This document shows, piece after piece, positions 34,971 through 44,945 of a stretch of 64,000 nucleotides of DNA. Each line of letters opens with the position of its first letter. Position 1 is the stretch's first letter. The position numbers and the translations under genes are program-made. Origin of the DNA: an uncultured Muribaculaceae bacterium (GTDB taxonomy: Bacteria > Bacteroidota > Bacteroidia > Bacteroidales > Muribaculaceae); the NCBI GenBank assembly GCA_910578075.1, contig CAJTPK010000004.1, forward strand, positions 76,583 to 140,582, read 5' to 3'. The notes beneath the pieces are model-generated. The model searched no databases. It was not told the DNA's origin and was given only the letters and a program-made list of their open reading frames with translations.

Positions 34971-36680
34971 ATGAAGCGATTTTTAGTCAACATGGCCGGT
35001 CTGTGTATCCTATGCTGCATGTGTATTTCCTGCTCTGACGAGGACTACAACATGATAGTGAGCGAGGACACAACCTTCCCTTTCCGATCGTTGACCTTCA
35101 CCTCTCAGGGTGAAACGGTGCCAGCAAAAGAAATTGATCCGAACAACATAAGCATCCATTTCAATGAAGCTGAAAAATTCAACGAAGCATCGGTGAACGC
35201 GGACATGATTGACGGCTACACATTAGTATTTCCTGAAGACCCGTCACACCTGAACCTTGAAAACACACCGGTTCTTAACATCAAGACACCGACCAATCAA
35301 ATCAAAAAATATTGGATTAAAGTATCCTCGAACGCTATGCCCATAATAGATGCGTCCAAGATACTTGTGGATGGAATCGACGGCAGCCCCGTAAGCGCAT
35401 CTCTTTCCAATCTCAGCCTCCTTTTCGACAGGGAGAAAATGGATCAGAAATCCATAACCATCCGATTTGAGGAGGGTGCCCTGGTTGAAGGCGCCACCCC
35501 TCCGGAAAATCTCACATTCGATTTTACAGAATCCCTTGTCCAAACTATTGATATCATGGCAGGAGGAAAAGTACGTCCGTATACACTGACACTTGACCTA
35601 AGCTCTGTGATAAAGAAAACTCCGTCACAGGTGGGTCTTGCGGATGTGACAGCCCAGTTTGTCGATCCTGCGCAATATCCCTATATAAACGTGTTCAAAA
35701 CAAATCAATTGCGTGACCTTCCGGTAGCAGGAGATTATGAATGGATCGACCATGACAACTGGCCCTGGGAATATAATTTCTTCACCGACACCTTCTTCGA
35801 TGCCGTTGGAGACTGGACAACAGACCGGGAGACCACAAATGTCTCAGGAGACTTCGCCATAGTCACCATCGATATAAAGAATGCTAAGGCACGCCTTGTG
35901 ACAAATCAGACAGATGCGAACAACACCACCATACCCGGTAACCAGAACGCGCTGATAGTGGCCGGAGGGCGACACGTATATGCCGCTGCCAGAGGATGGG
36001 TTGAAGGAGGAGGCGCAGCACATTTGTATTACGACAATGGCTCACTGCTCGATGTCCTGGCCAATTGGGACGACCCTTCCTGGATTCCTTCTTTCCGTGC
36101 TGGACTCGGCATTGACAAAAACGGAAAGATATCATTCAGCAACTGCTATTTCAACGGTTCCCTCTCCAAAGGTTCAGGAGGAAGCATGATGCAGCTACCA
36201 TATTTCAACGATGACAGCCATTCACTGGCAGGAGCCCAGGAATGGGATGTAGAGCAGGCTGTATGGGGATACGCGCTGTGGCCAATCAGAAACGGCAGGG
36301 CGCTGACAAAAATCGAATTATTCAACAACGACGGCTGCGGAGTACACAGTGCCTCATACGGTCGCAACTGGGCCGGTGTCTGCAACGATCATGTGTTCTA
36401 TGGACTTACTTACGACAATAAAATAGGCATAGCGGTCTGTATGCGACCGCGAGGAAACGCATCAGCCTACCCAGCTTCATGGGACAGCGATCCGACCGGA
36501 AAAGGATATACACTCATGCAGGCAGCATGGTTGCTGCAGCAATTGGGTTGGAAAGAGGTGTTCAACGTTGCCAACGCTCAGGTGCAGGCTTATTCCATTA
36601 TTGTCAACGGACAAAGTGTAATAGGCGAAAAAGATTGGGAAACAAGATATTGTCTTCTCATTGATGGTCAAAACAATTAA
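34971..36680 (+). CDS. PUL-encoded lipoprotein, DUF5018-like Ig repeats plus NAGPA-like C-terminal domain
   Basis: 569 residues. Lipoprotein signal with LCCMCISCS (Cys21). Two Ig-like repeats (about 35-215) of the kind found in PUL surface proteins, e.g. DPNNISIHFNEAEKFNEASV and DQKSITIRFEEGALVEGA. The C-terminal ~340 residues contain DIKNAKARLVTNQTDAN, NALIVAGGRHVYAAARGW, FRAGLGIDKNGKISFSNCYFNG and KIGIAVCMRPRGN; this order resembles phosphodiester glycosidase (NAGPA/DUF2233) proteins, but only loosely. It occupies the slot where a surface glycan-binding protein is usually encoded, 9 bp before susC. Surface exposure and ligand role are inference; the hydrolase reading is speculative. Confidence 0.6.
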   Translation: MKRFLVNMAGLCILCCMCISCSDEDYNMIVSEDTTFPFRSLTFTSQGETVPAKEIDPNNISIHFNEAEKFNEASVNADMIDGYTLVFPEDPSHLNLENTPVLNIKTPTNQIKKYWIKVSSNAMPIIDASKILVDGIDGSPVSASLSNLSLLFDREKMDQKSITIRFEEGALVEGATPPENLTFDFTESLVQTIDIMAGGKVRPYTLTLDLSSVIKKTPSQVGLADVTAQFVDPAQYPYINVFKTNQLRDLPVAGDYEWIDHDNWPWEYNFFTDTFFDAVGDWTTDRETTNVSGDFAIVTIDIKNAKARLVTNQTDANNTTIPGNQNALIVAGGRHVYAAARGWVEGGGAAHLYYDNGSLLDVLANWDDPSWIPSFRAGLGIDKNGKISFSNCYFNGSLSKGSGGSMMQLPYFNDDSHSLAGAQEWDVEQAVWGYALWPIRNGRALTKIELFNNDGCGVHSASYGRNWAGVCNDHVFYGLTYDNKIGIAVCMRPRGNASAYPASWDSDPTGKGYTLMQAAWLLQQLGWKEVFNVANAQVQAYSIIVNGQSVIGEKDWETRYCLLIDGQNN

Positions 36681-36689
36681 TTAACCGTT

Positions 36690-39600
36690 ATGGACAAATT
36701 CAAATATATCATACACGCGACATGTCTATGCATCTTGTGCGTATCCACACCGTTGTCAGCACAAAGCAACGCTGCCCCGTCTGTCCGGATACAGAAAGAC
36801 AAAGGGGAAACAAGTCTTGTGTTCGGAGGAACGGTATTGGATTCTCAGACTGCCGAACCATTGGTAGGAGCAACCATCAGGGTGAAAGATCAAAAGACTC
36901 TGGGCACAGCATCCGACTTGGACGGGAACTTCTCCATCAGGGTTCCGGGAAGGAAACAGTCTGTCACACTTGTCATTTCCTATGTGGGATATGAACCCGT
37001 GGAGATCAAACTTGACAAACAAACCGGAAATATAATCAAACTGACAGAAAAAACCAACGAACTACAAGAATTTGCAGTGGTGGCTTATGGCACACAGAAA
37101 AAAGTGACCGTAACCGGAGCTATGTCGTCTATTGACGGTGAAAGCTTGAAGAAATCACCCAGCGGAAGCCTTGGCAATGCTCTTGCGGGTGCCGTGAGCG
37201 GTATCTCGACGGTGCAATATTCCGGTCAGCCCGGAGCGGAAGACCCCAATATCTATGTCCGCGGCACCGGCTCCCTTTCAGAGAGCGCCTCAAAGCCGCT
37301 GATTCTCGTTGATGGTGTGGAACGTTCTTTCTTCCAGATGGATCCCAACGAAGTGGAAAACATCACCGTACTTAAGGATGCGGCATCCACTGCTGTATTC
37401 GGCGTGCGCGGTGCTAACGGTGTCATACTGGTGACAACAAAGCGCGGAACAAACGGCAAGCCCAAAATTTCCTGGTCATCCTCCTTCGGTCTGACACAGG
37501 CGTTGAGAAACATGACATCCGTAGGCAGCTATGAACATGCATCCATATATACCGAGGCTCAGCGTTCAGACAATCCAAACATTCCTGACAGCCAGCTGGC
37601 ATTCACTCCATACGTAATAGAGATGTTCCGCACCAATGCCGACCCGATCATATTCCCAAGCACGGATTGGAACAAGTACCTTTTCAACAATCTCGCATGG
37701 CAAACCCAGCACAATGTCTCCATATCCGGCGGCTCAGAGCGTTTCAAATATTTCGTATCGCTCGGATTTCTCCATCAGGACGGAATGCTGAAAAGGATGA
37801 ATCTCAACTACGACCCCAATTACAAATACAACCGTTACAACTATCGTGCCAACGTCGATATCGATGTGACAAAGACCACTTTGCTGAAACTGAACATCGG
37901 TGGACGCGTGGGTGAGCGGAGAAGTCCCAGGCAGGACAATCTATGGCAGAAAATCATGTGGGCCACACCCTATTCCAGTCCCGGTTTCGTTAACGGAATG
38001 AGAATCTCAAGACCCAACGACAAATACATATCCATTGGATCCGGCTCTAGCGGACTTGATTTCTATTACAACTACGGTTACGACAAAAACACAGTCAACG
38101 ATCTCAACTTAGACCTCAGTCTCGACCAGAAACTCGACTTCGTCACAAAAGGACTCAGGCTGAATCTCAAAGGTGCATACAATTCAAGCTATTCGATAAA
38201 CGTGAATCGCGCTCCAACAAGTGGTGTACCCTCTGTCACTCCCCTCTATCGCGGTTATTTTACGCAACCTGGGATGGATATCTCCAACCCTATGTTCGAC
38301 AATACAATTGTCTATCAGGTGGAAGGGGCATTCGATCTTGACGAACCGCTGTCTTACGGTTCGTCAACCGGGCGAGCCCGTAACTGGTACTTGGAGGGCA
38401 GTCTGAATTATTCGCGCACTTTCGACGACCATGAAGTCACAGCGCTCTTATTATACAACCAATCCAAGAGTTATTATCCGTATCAGAACACAGAAATCCC
38501 GGAGGGTTATGTTGGCTACGTCGGTCGACTCACATACAATTATAAACAACGCTACCTCCTTGATTTGAACGCAGGATACAATGGCTCCGAGAATTTTGCT
38601 CCTGGGAAACGCTATGGTTTCTTCCCCGCAGTCTCCGCAGGATGGGTCATCTCAAACGAGCCGTTCATGCAGAATGCAGAATGGATAAATTTCCTTAAGA
38701 TAAGGGCATCGTATGGTCTTGTCGGTAATGACAAATATAGCGGAACGCGCTTCCTATATCTTGCCGACTCATGGTCATCGAATTATCAGGCATGGTCAGG
38801 ACAAGGTACCTGGCAGTTCGGCAGCAATTCAAGCCCGGACATGCTTATGGGTGCTGTGGCGCAAAGAATCGGCAATAAGAATGTCACATGGGAAAAAGTA
38901 AAGAAGCAGAACTACGGTATAGACATGAGTCTCTTTGACAGCCAGCTCAAGATCACCGCAGATGTATTCTATGAGCGCCGCTATGACATTCTGTCGACCC
39001 GCAACGTGCTTCCCGGTATCTCCGACGTGCAGCTTCCCCTTATAAATCTCGGCAAAGTCGACAACCATGGCTTCGAGATTTCAGTGGGATGGAATTCATT
39101 TGCAGCCAATGTGAATTACTGGCTTCAGGCCAACCTTTCCTACAGCAAGAATAAGATCATCTATATGGATGAGGTTGAGCCTAATTATCCATGGATGGCA
39201 CAGACCGGACTTAGCACCGGATTACAAAAGGGTTATCTTTTCGACAGGTATCTCGCGGCAAGCGATTTCGATGAGAACGGAAATCTAAAGAGAGATGAAA
39301 ACGGCAAACAACTGACCCCCGTAATGTCGCTCGGTAATCCCCGTCCGGGAGACGCGCTCTTCAAAGACCTTAACGGCGACAACGTGATCGATGCGAACGA
39401 CCAGACATATTACGGCTACGGGGAGCGTCCTGAATATGTACTGGGATTCCTCGGAGGATTCAAATGGAAAAACTTTGCCTTCTCCATGCAATGGACCGCT
39501 GCCTGGCACACATCCCGCGTCCTCGGTAAGGAATACCGGACACCTTTCGGTGAAAGCAACAGCAATGCATTGCTCAAATACCTTGCGGACAACCGCTGGA

Positions 39601-39935
39601 CCGAGGATAATCCCAATGCACGTTTTCCCAGAATCACGTTCTCCAACAAGACACACTATCTCACAGAATCCGACCTGTGGCTGATGGATGGCAGTTATCT
39701 CCGTCTGAAGGTGGCGGAACTCTCCTACACGCTGCCCCAAAACGTTTTCCTGAAAAAATGCGGCATCAGCAACATCAGATTCTTCGTGAACGGCTACAAT
39801 CTGCTGACCTTATTCTCCGACTTGGCAAAAATCGACATCGACCCGGAAGGAGTAGCCGGTTATAAGAACGGGCAGGTCACCAACGATTATCCGAACGTGC
39901 GTATCTATAACGTCGGTTTCAACATAGAATTTTAA
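36690..39935 (+). CDS. SusC/RagA TonB-dependent outer-membrane transporter 1
   Basis: 1081 residues. Signal peptide, CarboxypepD_reg-like domain (about 46-112; GGTVLDSQTAEPLVGATIRV), TonB-contact and plug region (about 118-255; VVAYGTQKKVTVTGAMSS, IYVRGTGSL, KDAASTAVFGVRGANGVI) and a 22-strand barrel ending YNVGFNIEF, with the terminal aromatic needed for Bam recognition. SusC forms the pore beneath a SusD lid and imports oligosaccharides with TonB energy. Its partner SusD begins 15 bp after its stop. Confidence 0.95.
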   Translation: MDKFKYIIHATCLCILCVSTPLSAQSNAAPSVRIQKDKGETSLVFGGTVLDSQTAEPLVGATIRVKDQKTLGTASDLDGNFSIRVPGRKQSVTLVISYVGYEPVEIKLDKQTGNIIKLTEKTNELQEFAVVAYGTQKKVTVTGAMSSIDGESLKKSPSGSLGNALAGAVSGISTVQYSGQPGAEDPNIYVRGTGSLSESASKPLILVDGVERSFFQMDPNEVENITVLKDAASTAVFGVRGANGVILVTTKRGTNGKPKISWSSSFGLTQALRNMTSVGSYEHASIYTEAQRSDNPNIPDSQLAFTPYVIEMFRTNADPIIFPSTDWNKYLFNNLAWQTQHNVSISGGSERFKYFVSLGFLHQDGMLKRMNLNYDPNYKYNRYNYRANVDIDVTKTTLLKLNIGGRVGERRSPRQDNLWQKIMWATPYSSPGFVNGMRISRPNDKYISIGSGSSGLDFYYNYGYDKNTVNDLNLDLSLDQKLDFVTKGLRLNLKGAYNSSYSINVNRAPTSGVPSVTPLYRGYFTQPGMDISNPMFDNTIVYQVEGAFDLDEPLSYGSSTGRARNWYLEGSLNYSRTFDDHEVTALLLYNQSKSYYPYQNTEIPEGYVGYVGRLTYNYKQRYLLDLNAGYNGSENFAPGKRYGFFPAVSAGWVISNEPFMQNAEWINFLKIRASYGLVGNDKYSGTRFLYLADSWSSNYQAWSGQGTWQFGSNSSPDMLMGAVAQRIGNKNVTWEKVKKQNYGIDMSLFDSQLKITADVFYERRYDILSTRNVLPGISDVQLPLINLGKVDNHGFEISVGWNSFAANVNYWLQANLSYSKNKIIYMDEVEPNYPWMAQTGLSTGLQKGYLFDRYLAASDFDENGNLKRDENGKQLTPVMSLGNPRPGDALFKDLNGDNVIDANDQTYYGYGERPEYVLGFLGGFKWKNFAFSMQWTAAWHTSRVLGKEYRTPFGESNSNALLKYLADNRWTEDNPNARFPRITFSNKTHYLTESDLWLMDGSYLRLKVAELSYTLPQNVFLKKCGISNIRFFVNGYNLLTLFSDLAKIDIDPEGVAGYKNGQVTNDYPNVRIYNVGFNIEF

Positions 39936-39950
39936 CACGAAAGAAAAGAT

Positions 39951-41906
39951 ATGAAAAGTAATATATGTATCGTCTCAGTCATCATGTTGCTTTCTTCAAC
40001 ATTTGCAGGATGCAACGATCTTCGCTTCGGTGATGATTTTCTTGACAAGGCTCCGGGGGTTGACGTGACCGTCGACACTATTTTCTCTGCGAAAGTATAT
40101 GCCGACCGTGCCCTGACCGCCGCTTACGCCACCTTGCGTTGCGGACTGAGCATCTATAATCCCTCGTGGTACGGATCTGAAACCGACATCGCCGATGCCG
40201 GCAACAGACTTGGCTCAGATAATCTGGACGCTCTGACCGACCTGATAGAAACTTATTGCACATGGGGTGGAGTCTTCAATATGTATTATTCGGGACAATA
40301 TGACGCATCAATCGAAAACTGGAACACCAACACCAAATTCGGTTTCAACCCTTCCCAGGATCTCGCTTACCGAGGAATCAGGAGAGCGTTCCAATATATC
40401 GAGAACGTGGATCGTGTTCCTGACATGTCGGAAGATGAAAAGACCTTGCGCAAAGGGGAGGCCTATATGGTAATAGCATGTCAATATCATGAGCTGATGC
40501 GTCATTTCGGAGGAGTGCCGATTCTCCGAAACTCCATAGATGTGGATAGCGACGGAAACACCGACTATACACGCCAACCGGTATCGGAAGTGGCGAAATA
40601 TATCCTCGAGATATGTGACAAAGCAGCCTCAATCCTTCCCTGGACCGTATCAGCGGCAGATGACGGCCGCTTTACAAAAGCTGCCGCCTTGGGTCTGAAA
40701 TGCCGGGTTTTGCAGTATCTCGCCAGCCCTATCTTCAACGCAAGCGAACCTTACATGCAAATGGGCTCCCCAACCGGAGGAAACATCTCCAAACTGAATG
40801 CCGAGACCATACCTTACATGGTTTGGCTCGGAAATTTCGACATAAAGCGTTGGCAGGATGTGGTTGAGGCATGCCGGGAATTCCTTGAAGAGAATGAACG
40901 CAATGGGAATGCATACCGACTGGTTGAGAATCCCGCGGATCCCCGCAAGGCATTCAGCCGCTGCTACTCCGACCGTCACAACGGTGAGATCATCATAGCT
41001 ACCGGTCGACATGCCGCAACTTACCGTCCCTACTACCATACCGTCTTCTTCGGTCCGACCGACGAGCCGGGACAAAGCAGAGGATGGGGAGCAGGCTGCA
41101 ATACCCTGAATTTTGTGGATCTGTTCCCATATGCCGACGGAAAACCGGCCCTCTACCGGGACTGGATCAGCCACAATGGTCATGAAGGCACACTGTCCGA
41201 CAATCCCTTTGTCAACCGCGATCCTCGACTATACGAATCCGTGATGATCGCCGGAGACAGTTTCCAGGGACGTCTGGCTGAAATGTGGATAGGCGGACGA
41301 GAGCGACAACAGGCCACCAACGTACGCGCCATAACAGGCTTCTGCACCCGAAAATTTATATGGGACTACAACGCCACGACATTGTTCAACATACCGTCGA
41401 ACTATGCGTATCTGCGTTTGCCTGAGATTTACCTGATATATGCGGAGGCACTAAATGAATTGGGGCATAAAGAGGAGGCATATCAATGGCTCAATAAAAC
41501 GCGTAAGCGCGTCGGACTTCCTGATATGAACGACTCTTTGCTTGATGAACTCCAGGCAGGGAAAACTCTTCCCTCATATCCGGAAGCCACTTCGGCCGGT
41601 GACCCCAAACTGCGCGAAGAAATTCTCGATGAACGCGCCCGTGAGTTTTACTTTGAAGAGACCAGATGGTTCGACATGGTGAGATGGAAACGCGCCGACA
41701 TTTTCCAGAAAACCCTTTATGGTATAACCATCGAACTCAAGGAAGGCTCTTCAAGCACAAATCCCGAAGGACTCATATTCTCAGATCCGACACCATTAAA
41801 CGCGCGGTTATGGAAAAAGAACTGGAGCCCTAAGTGGTATTTCAGTGCGTTTCCTTCCAATGAGGTGAACAAGGGATACGGTTTGATTCAGAATCCCGGT
41901 TGGTAA
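39951..41906 (+). CDS. SusD/RagB surface glycan-binding lipoprotein 1
   Basis: 651 residues. Lipobox SSTFAGC (Cys21), then NDLRFGDDFLDKAPGVDV, the usual start of SusD proteins. TPR-like helices: AYRGIRRAFQYIENVDRV, EAYMVIACQYHELMRHFGGVP. C-terminal signature blocks YLRLPEIYLIYAEALNELG, NKTRKRVGLP, REEILDERAREFYFEETRWFDMVRWKR. It caps SusC 1 and captures glycan at the cell surface. A rather long family member. Confidence 0.95.
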   Translation: MKSNICIVSVIMLLSSTFAGCNDLRFGDDFLDKAPGVDVTVDTIFSAKVYADRALTAAYATLRCGLSIYNPSWYGSETDIADAGNRLGSDNLDALTDLIETYCTWGGVFNMYYSGQYDASIENWNTNTKFGFNPSQDLAYRGIRRAFQYIENVDRVPDMSEDEKTLRKGEAYMVIACQYHELMRHFGGVPILRNSIDVDSDGNTDYTRQPVSEVAKYILEICDKAASILPWTVSAADDGRFTKAAALGLKCRVLQYLASPIFNASEPYMQMGSPTGGNISKLNAETIPYMVWLGNFDIKRWQDVVEACREFLEENERNGNAYRLVENPADPRKAFSRCYSDRHNGEIIIATGRHAATYRPYYHTVFFGPTDEPGQSRGWGAGCNTLNFVDLFPYADGKPALYRDWISHNGHEGTLSDNPFVNRDPRLYESVMIAGDSFQGRLAEMWIGGRERQQATNVRAITGFCTRKFIWDYNATTLFNIPSNYAYLRLPEIYLIYAEALNELGHKEEAYQWLNKTRKRVGLPDMNDSLLDELQAGKTLPSYPEATSAGDPKLREEILDERAREFYFEETRWFDMVRWKRADIFQKTLYGITIELKEGSSSTNPEGLIFSDPTPLNARLWKKNWSPKWYFSAFPSNEVNKGYGLIQNPGW

Positions 41907-41926
41907 ACTGCTAATATCTAACAATC

Positions 41927-44900
41927 ATGACAATTACAAGAATAATTATAACAATGTTGCTGTCTGTGGGATCCTGCCTTTTAGCGAATGCCCGGCAAAT
42001 GGACGTGACCTTGCATGTTACCGACGGTGAGAACCGTCCGATAAAGGAAGTCGTGGCAGAGATAGACGGTAACGATGAATATTATGTGACCGGTGCCGAT
42101 GGCGTGATTCGCTTCAAAGCGGAAAAGGGCACGAAAGTCAAACTCTCGAAAGATTTCACATTGCAGCGAGAGATCAGGATTGACCGTCCTGACATGAATG
42201 TGCGTCTTACTTCTGACCATAAAGTGTTTGACATAGGATATAATCAGAGTGTCTCCAAAGAGAAATCGGCAGCGGCCATCAGCGGAGCGACATCCGAAGA
42301 AATGGATGGCACACGTCAATCCTTAGTGTTGAGTTCATTATTCGGGCAGATTCCGGGACTGTCGGTATTAGGTGGTGGAACGTCACCATGGCCCTCCTCG
42401 AATACACCGGAAATATATGTGCGCGGAAAAGGTTCCTACTCCGGCAACCATGTGCTTGTGCTGGTCGACGGGGTACAAAGGGATCCCTCGACGATAAATC
42501 TCGCAGAGGTGAAAAACGTAACCGTGATGAAAGACGCTGCGGCTCTTGCCCTCTATGGGGTACGCGGTGCAGACGGAGTGGTCAATATCAACACCAAGCG
42601 AGGAGGAGAGCATAAATTCAGGATGAATGTAGGATATACAGTTGGCTTACAGACTCCCTTCAGGGTTCCGGAAATGGCAACTCCGTCGCAATATGCAAAT
42701 GCACTGAATGAGGCACTTGCCAACGATGGTATGGCTCCTTATTATTCGCAGGGTGACATTCGGTCGCTTGAAACCGGTTCCAACATGATTATCCCGGTAG
42801 CGGACTGGAGAAATTTGATATTGAGAAACAAGGGATTTAATCATGATCTCAACCTCTCGTTTGACGGAAGTCACCGTTTCATGCGCTACTACGTGTTCGC
42901 CAACTATTCGGGCAACCGCGGTTTCTTCAACAATACCAACCTTAACGATGAATTCTCCACGCAACTCAACTACAACGCATTGAAACTGCGCACAAATCTT
43001 GAAGCCGCCATCACACCCAAAACCAGACTGCTCCTCAACCTTGCAGGACGAATCCAACAGCTTGAGAGTCCCGGGGGAGGAACCGATCTCGCGGGAATGT
43101 ACAACACCCCGACCGTAGGTATTCCCGTGCGTACGGACGATGGAAAATGGGCACAGACAAAACTTTTCAAGAATCCGCTGGCAAGCAAAATGGTCACCGG
43201 TCACAATGTGCTATTCTCCCGCTATCTTTCTGGCGACCTCACATTGCGGCAGGATTTGTCAATGCTGGTTAAGGGACTTGACGCGGAAGTGCGGGTGTCA
43301 TACGACAACAGCGCTGATATAAACGATGTGAAAAGCAGAACCTATTCTTATTATGAATTGGTTCCACAATATGATGTCGCTAACCGTATAACAGGTTATT
43401 CCAAGACACTATACGGTACAGATTCACCTCTGTCGTTCAACAACGGCAATCTCAATTACCAGCATATGCTTTTCACATTGTGGGCTAAACTCAATTATAA
43501 ACTCCAGATTGACCGACACGGGATTGAGGTGGCTGGAATTTTCAACCGCGACCATCTGAAATATACCGGTGCCAACCAGACATACGTGCATCACGACTGG
43601 ATACTCAACGCTTCATACAATTATGATGACCGTTACCTCCTCAACGGCGTGCTTTCATATTCTGCGAGCAGTAAGCTTCCGAAAGGTGATAAGTTCCGGC
43701 TTTACCCTGCTGTTTCAGCCGCGTGGGTAATCTCCAACGAGAGTTTTATGAAACGATTTGCCAATCTGGACTTCCTTAAATTGCGCGCATCATATGGGAT
43801 TGTGGGAATGGACTCAAATCTTTGGTATGACATGGACAAACAGTTCAACGGAAGTTCTTCCTCTTGGTTCGTATACTCCGGCATCAACGCCGATGAAGGT
43901 TTGGGCGAAGGCACTTTAGGCTCCTATGGCATTGAGCCGGAGACAGACTACAAAGCCAATGCGGGCATAGAGTTTGGAGTGTTCGGAGGTCTGACCTTCG
44001 AGTGGGATGTGTTTTACAACAAACGTAAAAACCTGCTGACCAACGCAAGCGGCACCCTGTCTTCCGTGCTTGGCATAGGCACTCCCTCGCTATGCACAGG
44101 AGAGACAAAGAACTACGGAACAGAAGTGTCGTTAGGATGGAATCATAGCGTAGGAAATTTCAATTACTACGTGCGCGGCAATTTTGCCTATGCCAAGAAT
44201 GAGGTGACAAAATTAGATGAAGGATACAAGCCTTATGATTATCAATATCAGGCAGGCAATGCCATCGGCCGTTACTACGGACTGATAGCCGAGGGCTTCT
44301 ACCAAAATTCCGATTTCAACTCAGACGGGAGTTTAGGAGAGGGATTACCGACCAACACCTTCATAAAAAATCCGCAGCCGGGAGATGTGAAGTACAAAGA
44401 CCTCAACAACGATGGCAAAATCGACAATTACGACTATATTTACCAACTCTACACCGGTCTGCCAGAAATCTATTATGGATTTCAACTTGGCGCAAGCTAC
44501 CGCGGATTTGGAATCCACGCAAATTTCCAGGGTGTTGCAAACAGAACAGTCTCGACCAATCTTTCAAGCATATACATACCGCTTTCCAACAACGATAAGA
44601 GTATCTCCAGACATTATCTGGAGAGCTATTGGTCGGCCGACAATCCCACCGGTAAATATCCGCGCCTGACAACCCTTTCCAATTCCAACAACTATCTAAA
44701 CAGCCCGATATGGACAGAGAACGGAAACTATCTCAAGCTCCGGGAACTTGAAATTTACTATACATTGCGCGATCTTAAAATCGGCAAATTCAAACTGTCG
44801 CAATGCAAAGTTTTCCTGCGCGGCACCAATCTTTTCTCCATCGATCATATAAAAATCCTTGATCCGGAGAATATAAGCACAAGTTATCCAACGGCACGTA

Positions 44901-44932
44901 CATATGAATTGGGAATTAACCTCATGTTTTAA
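41927..44932 (+). CDS. SusC/RagA TonB-dependent outer-membrane transporter 2
   Basis: 1001 residues, shorter than SusC 1. Signal peptide, an abbreviated and diverged N-terminal domain (VTDGENRPIKEVVAEIDGND; about 25-90), plug with IYVRGKGSYSGN, LVLVDGVQRDPSTINL and KDAAALALYGVRGADGVV, barrel ending RTYELGINLMF. Usual VVGYG-type TonB box region is replaced by DIGYNQSVSKEK, so the TonB contact is diverged. The second SusCD pair probably takes a different oligosaccharide of the same glycan. Confidence 0.93.
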   Translation: MTITRIIITMLLSVGSCLLANARQMDVTLHVTDGENRPIKEVVAEIDGNDEYYVTGADGVIRFKAEKGTKVKLSKDFTLQREIRIDRPDMNVRLTSDHKVFDIGYNQSVSKEKSAAAISGATSEEMDGTRQSLVLSSLFGQIPGLSVLGGGTSPWPSSNTPEIYVRGKGSYSGNHVLVLVDGVQRDPSTINLAEVKNVTVMKDAAALALYGVRGADGVVNINTKRGGEHKFRMNVGYTVGLQTPFRVPEMATPSQYANALNEALANDGMAPYYSQGDIRSLETGSNMIIPVADWRNLILRNKGFNHDLNLSFDGSHRFMRYYVFANYSGNRGFFNNTNLNDEFSTQLNYNALKLRTNLEAAITPKTRLLLNLAGRIQQLESPGGGTDLAGMYNTPTVGIPVRTDDGKWAQTKLFKNPLASKMVTGHNVLFSRYLSGDLTLRQDLSMLVKGLDAEVRVSYDNSADINDVKSRTYSYYELVPQYDVANRITGYSKTLYGTDSPLSFNNGNLNYQHMLFTLWAKLNYKLQIDRHGIEVAGIFNRDHLKYTGANQTYVHHDWILNASYNYDDRYLLNGVLSYSASSKLPKGDKFRLYPAVSAAWVISNESFMKRFANLDFLKLRASYGIVGMDSNLWYDMDKQFNGSSSSWFVYSGINADEGLGEGTLGSYGIEPETDYKANAGIEFGVFGGLTFEWDVFYNKRKNLLTNASGTLSSVLGIGTPSLCTGETKNYGTEVSLGWNHSVGNFNYYVRGNFAYAKNEVTKLDEGYKPYDYQYQAGNAIGRYYGLIAEGFYQNSDFNSDGSLGEGLPTNTFIKNPQPGDVKYKDLNNDGKIDNYDYIYQLYTGLPEIYYGFQLGASYRGFGIHANFQGVANRTVSTNLSSIYIPLSNNDKSISRHYLESYWSADNPTGKYPRLTTLSNSNNYLNSPIWTENGNYLKLRELEIYYTLRDLKIGKFKLSQCKVFLRGTNLFSIDHIKILDPENISTSYPTARTYELGINLMF

Positions 44933-44945
44933 CAGGAAAATATCT

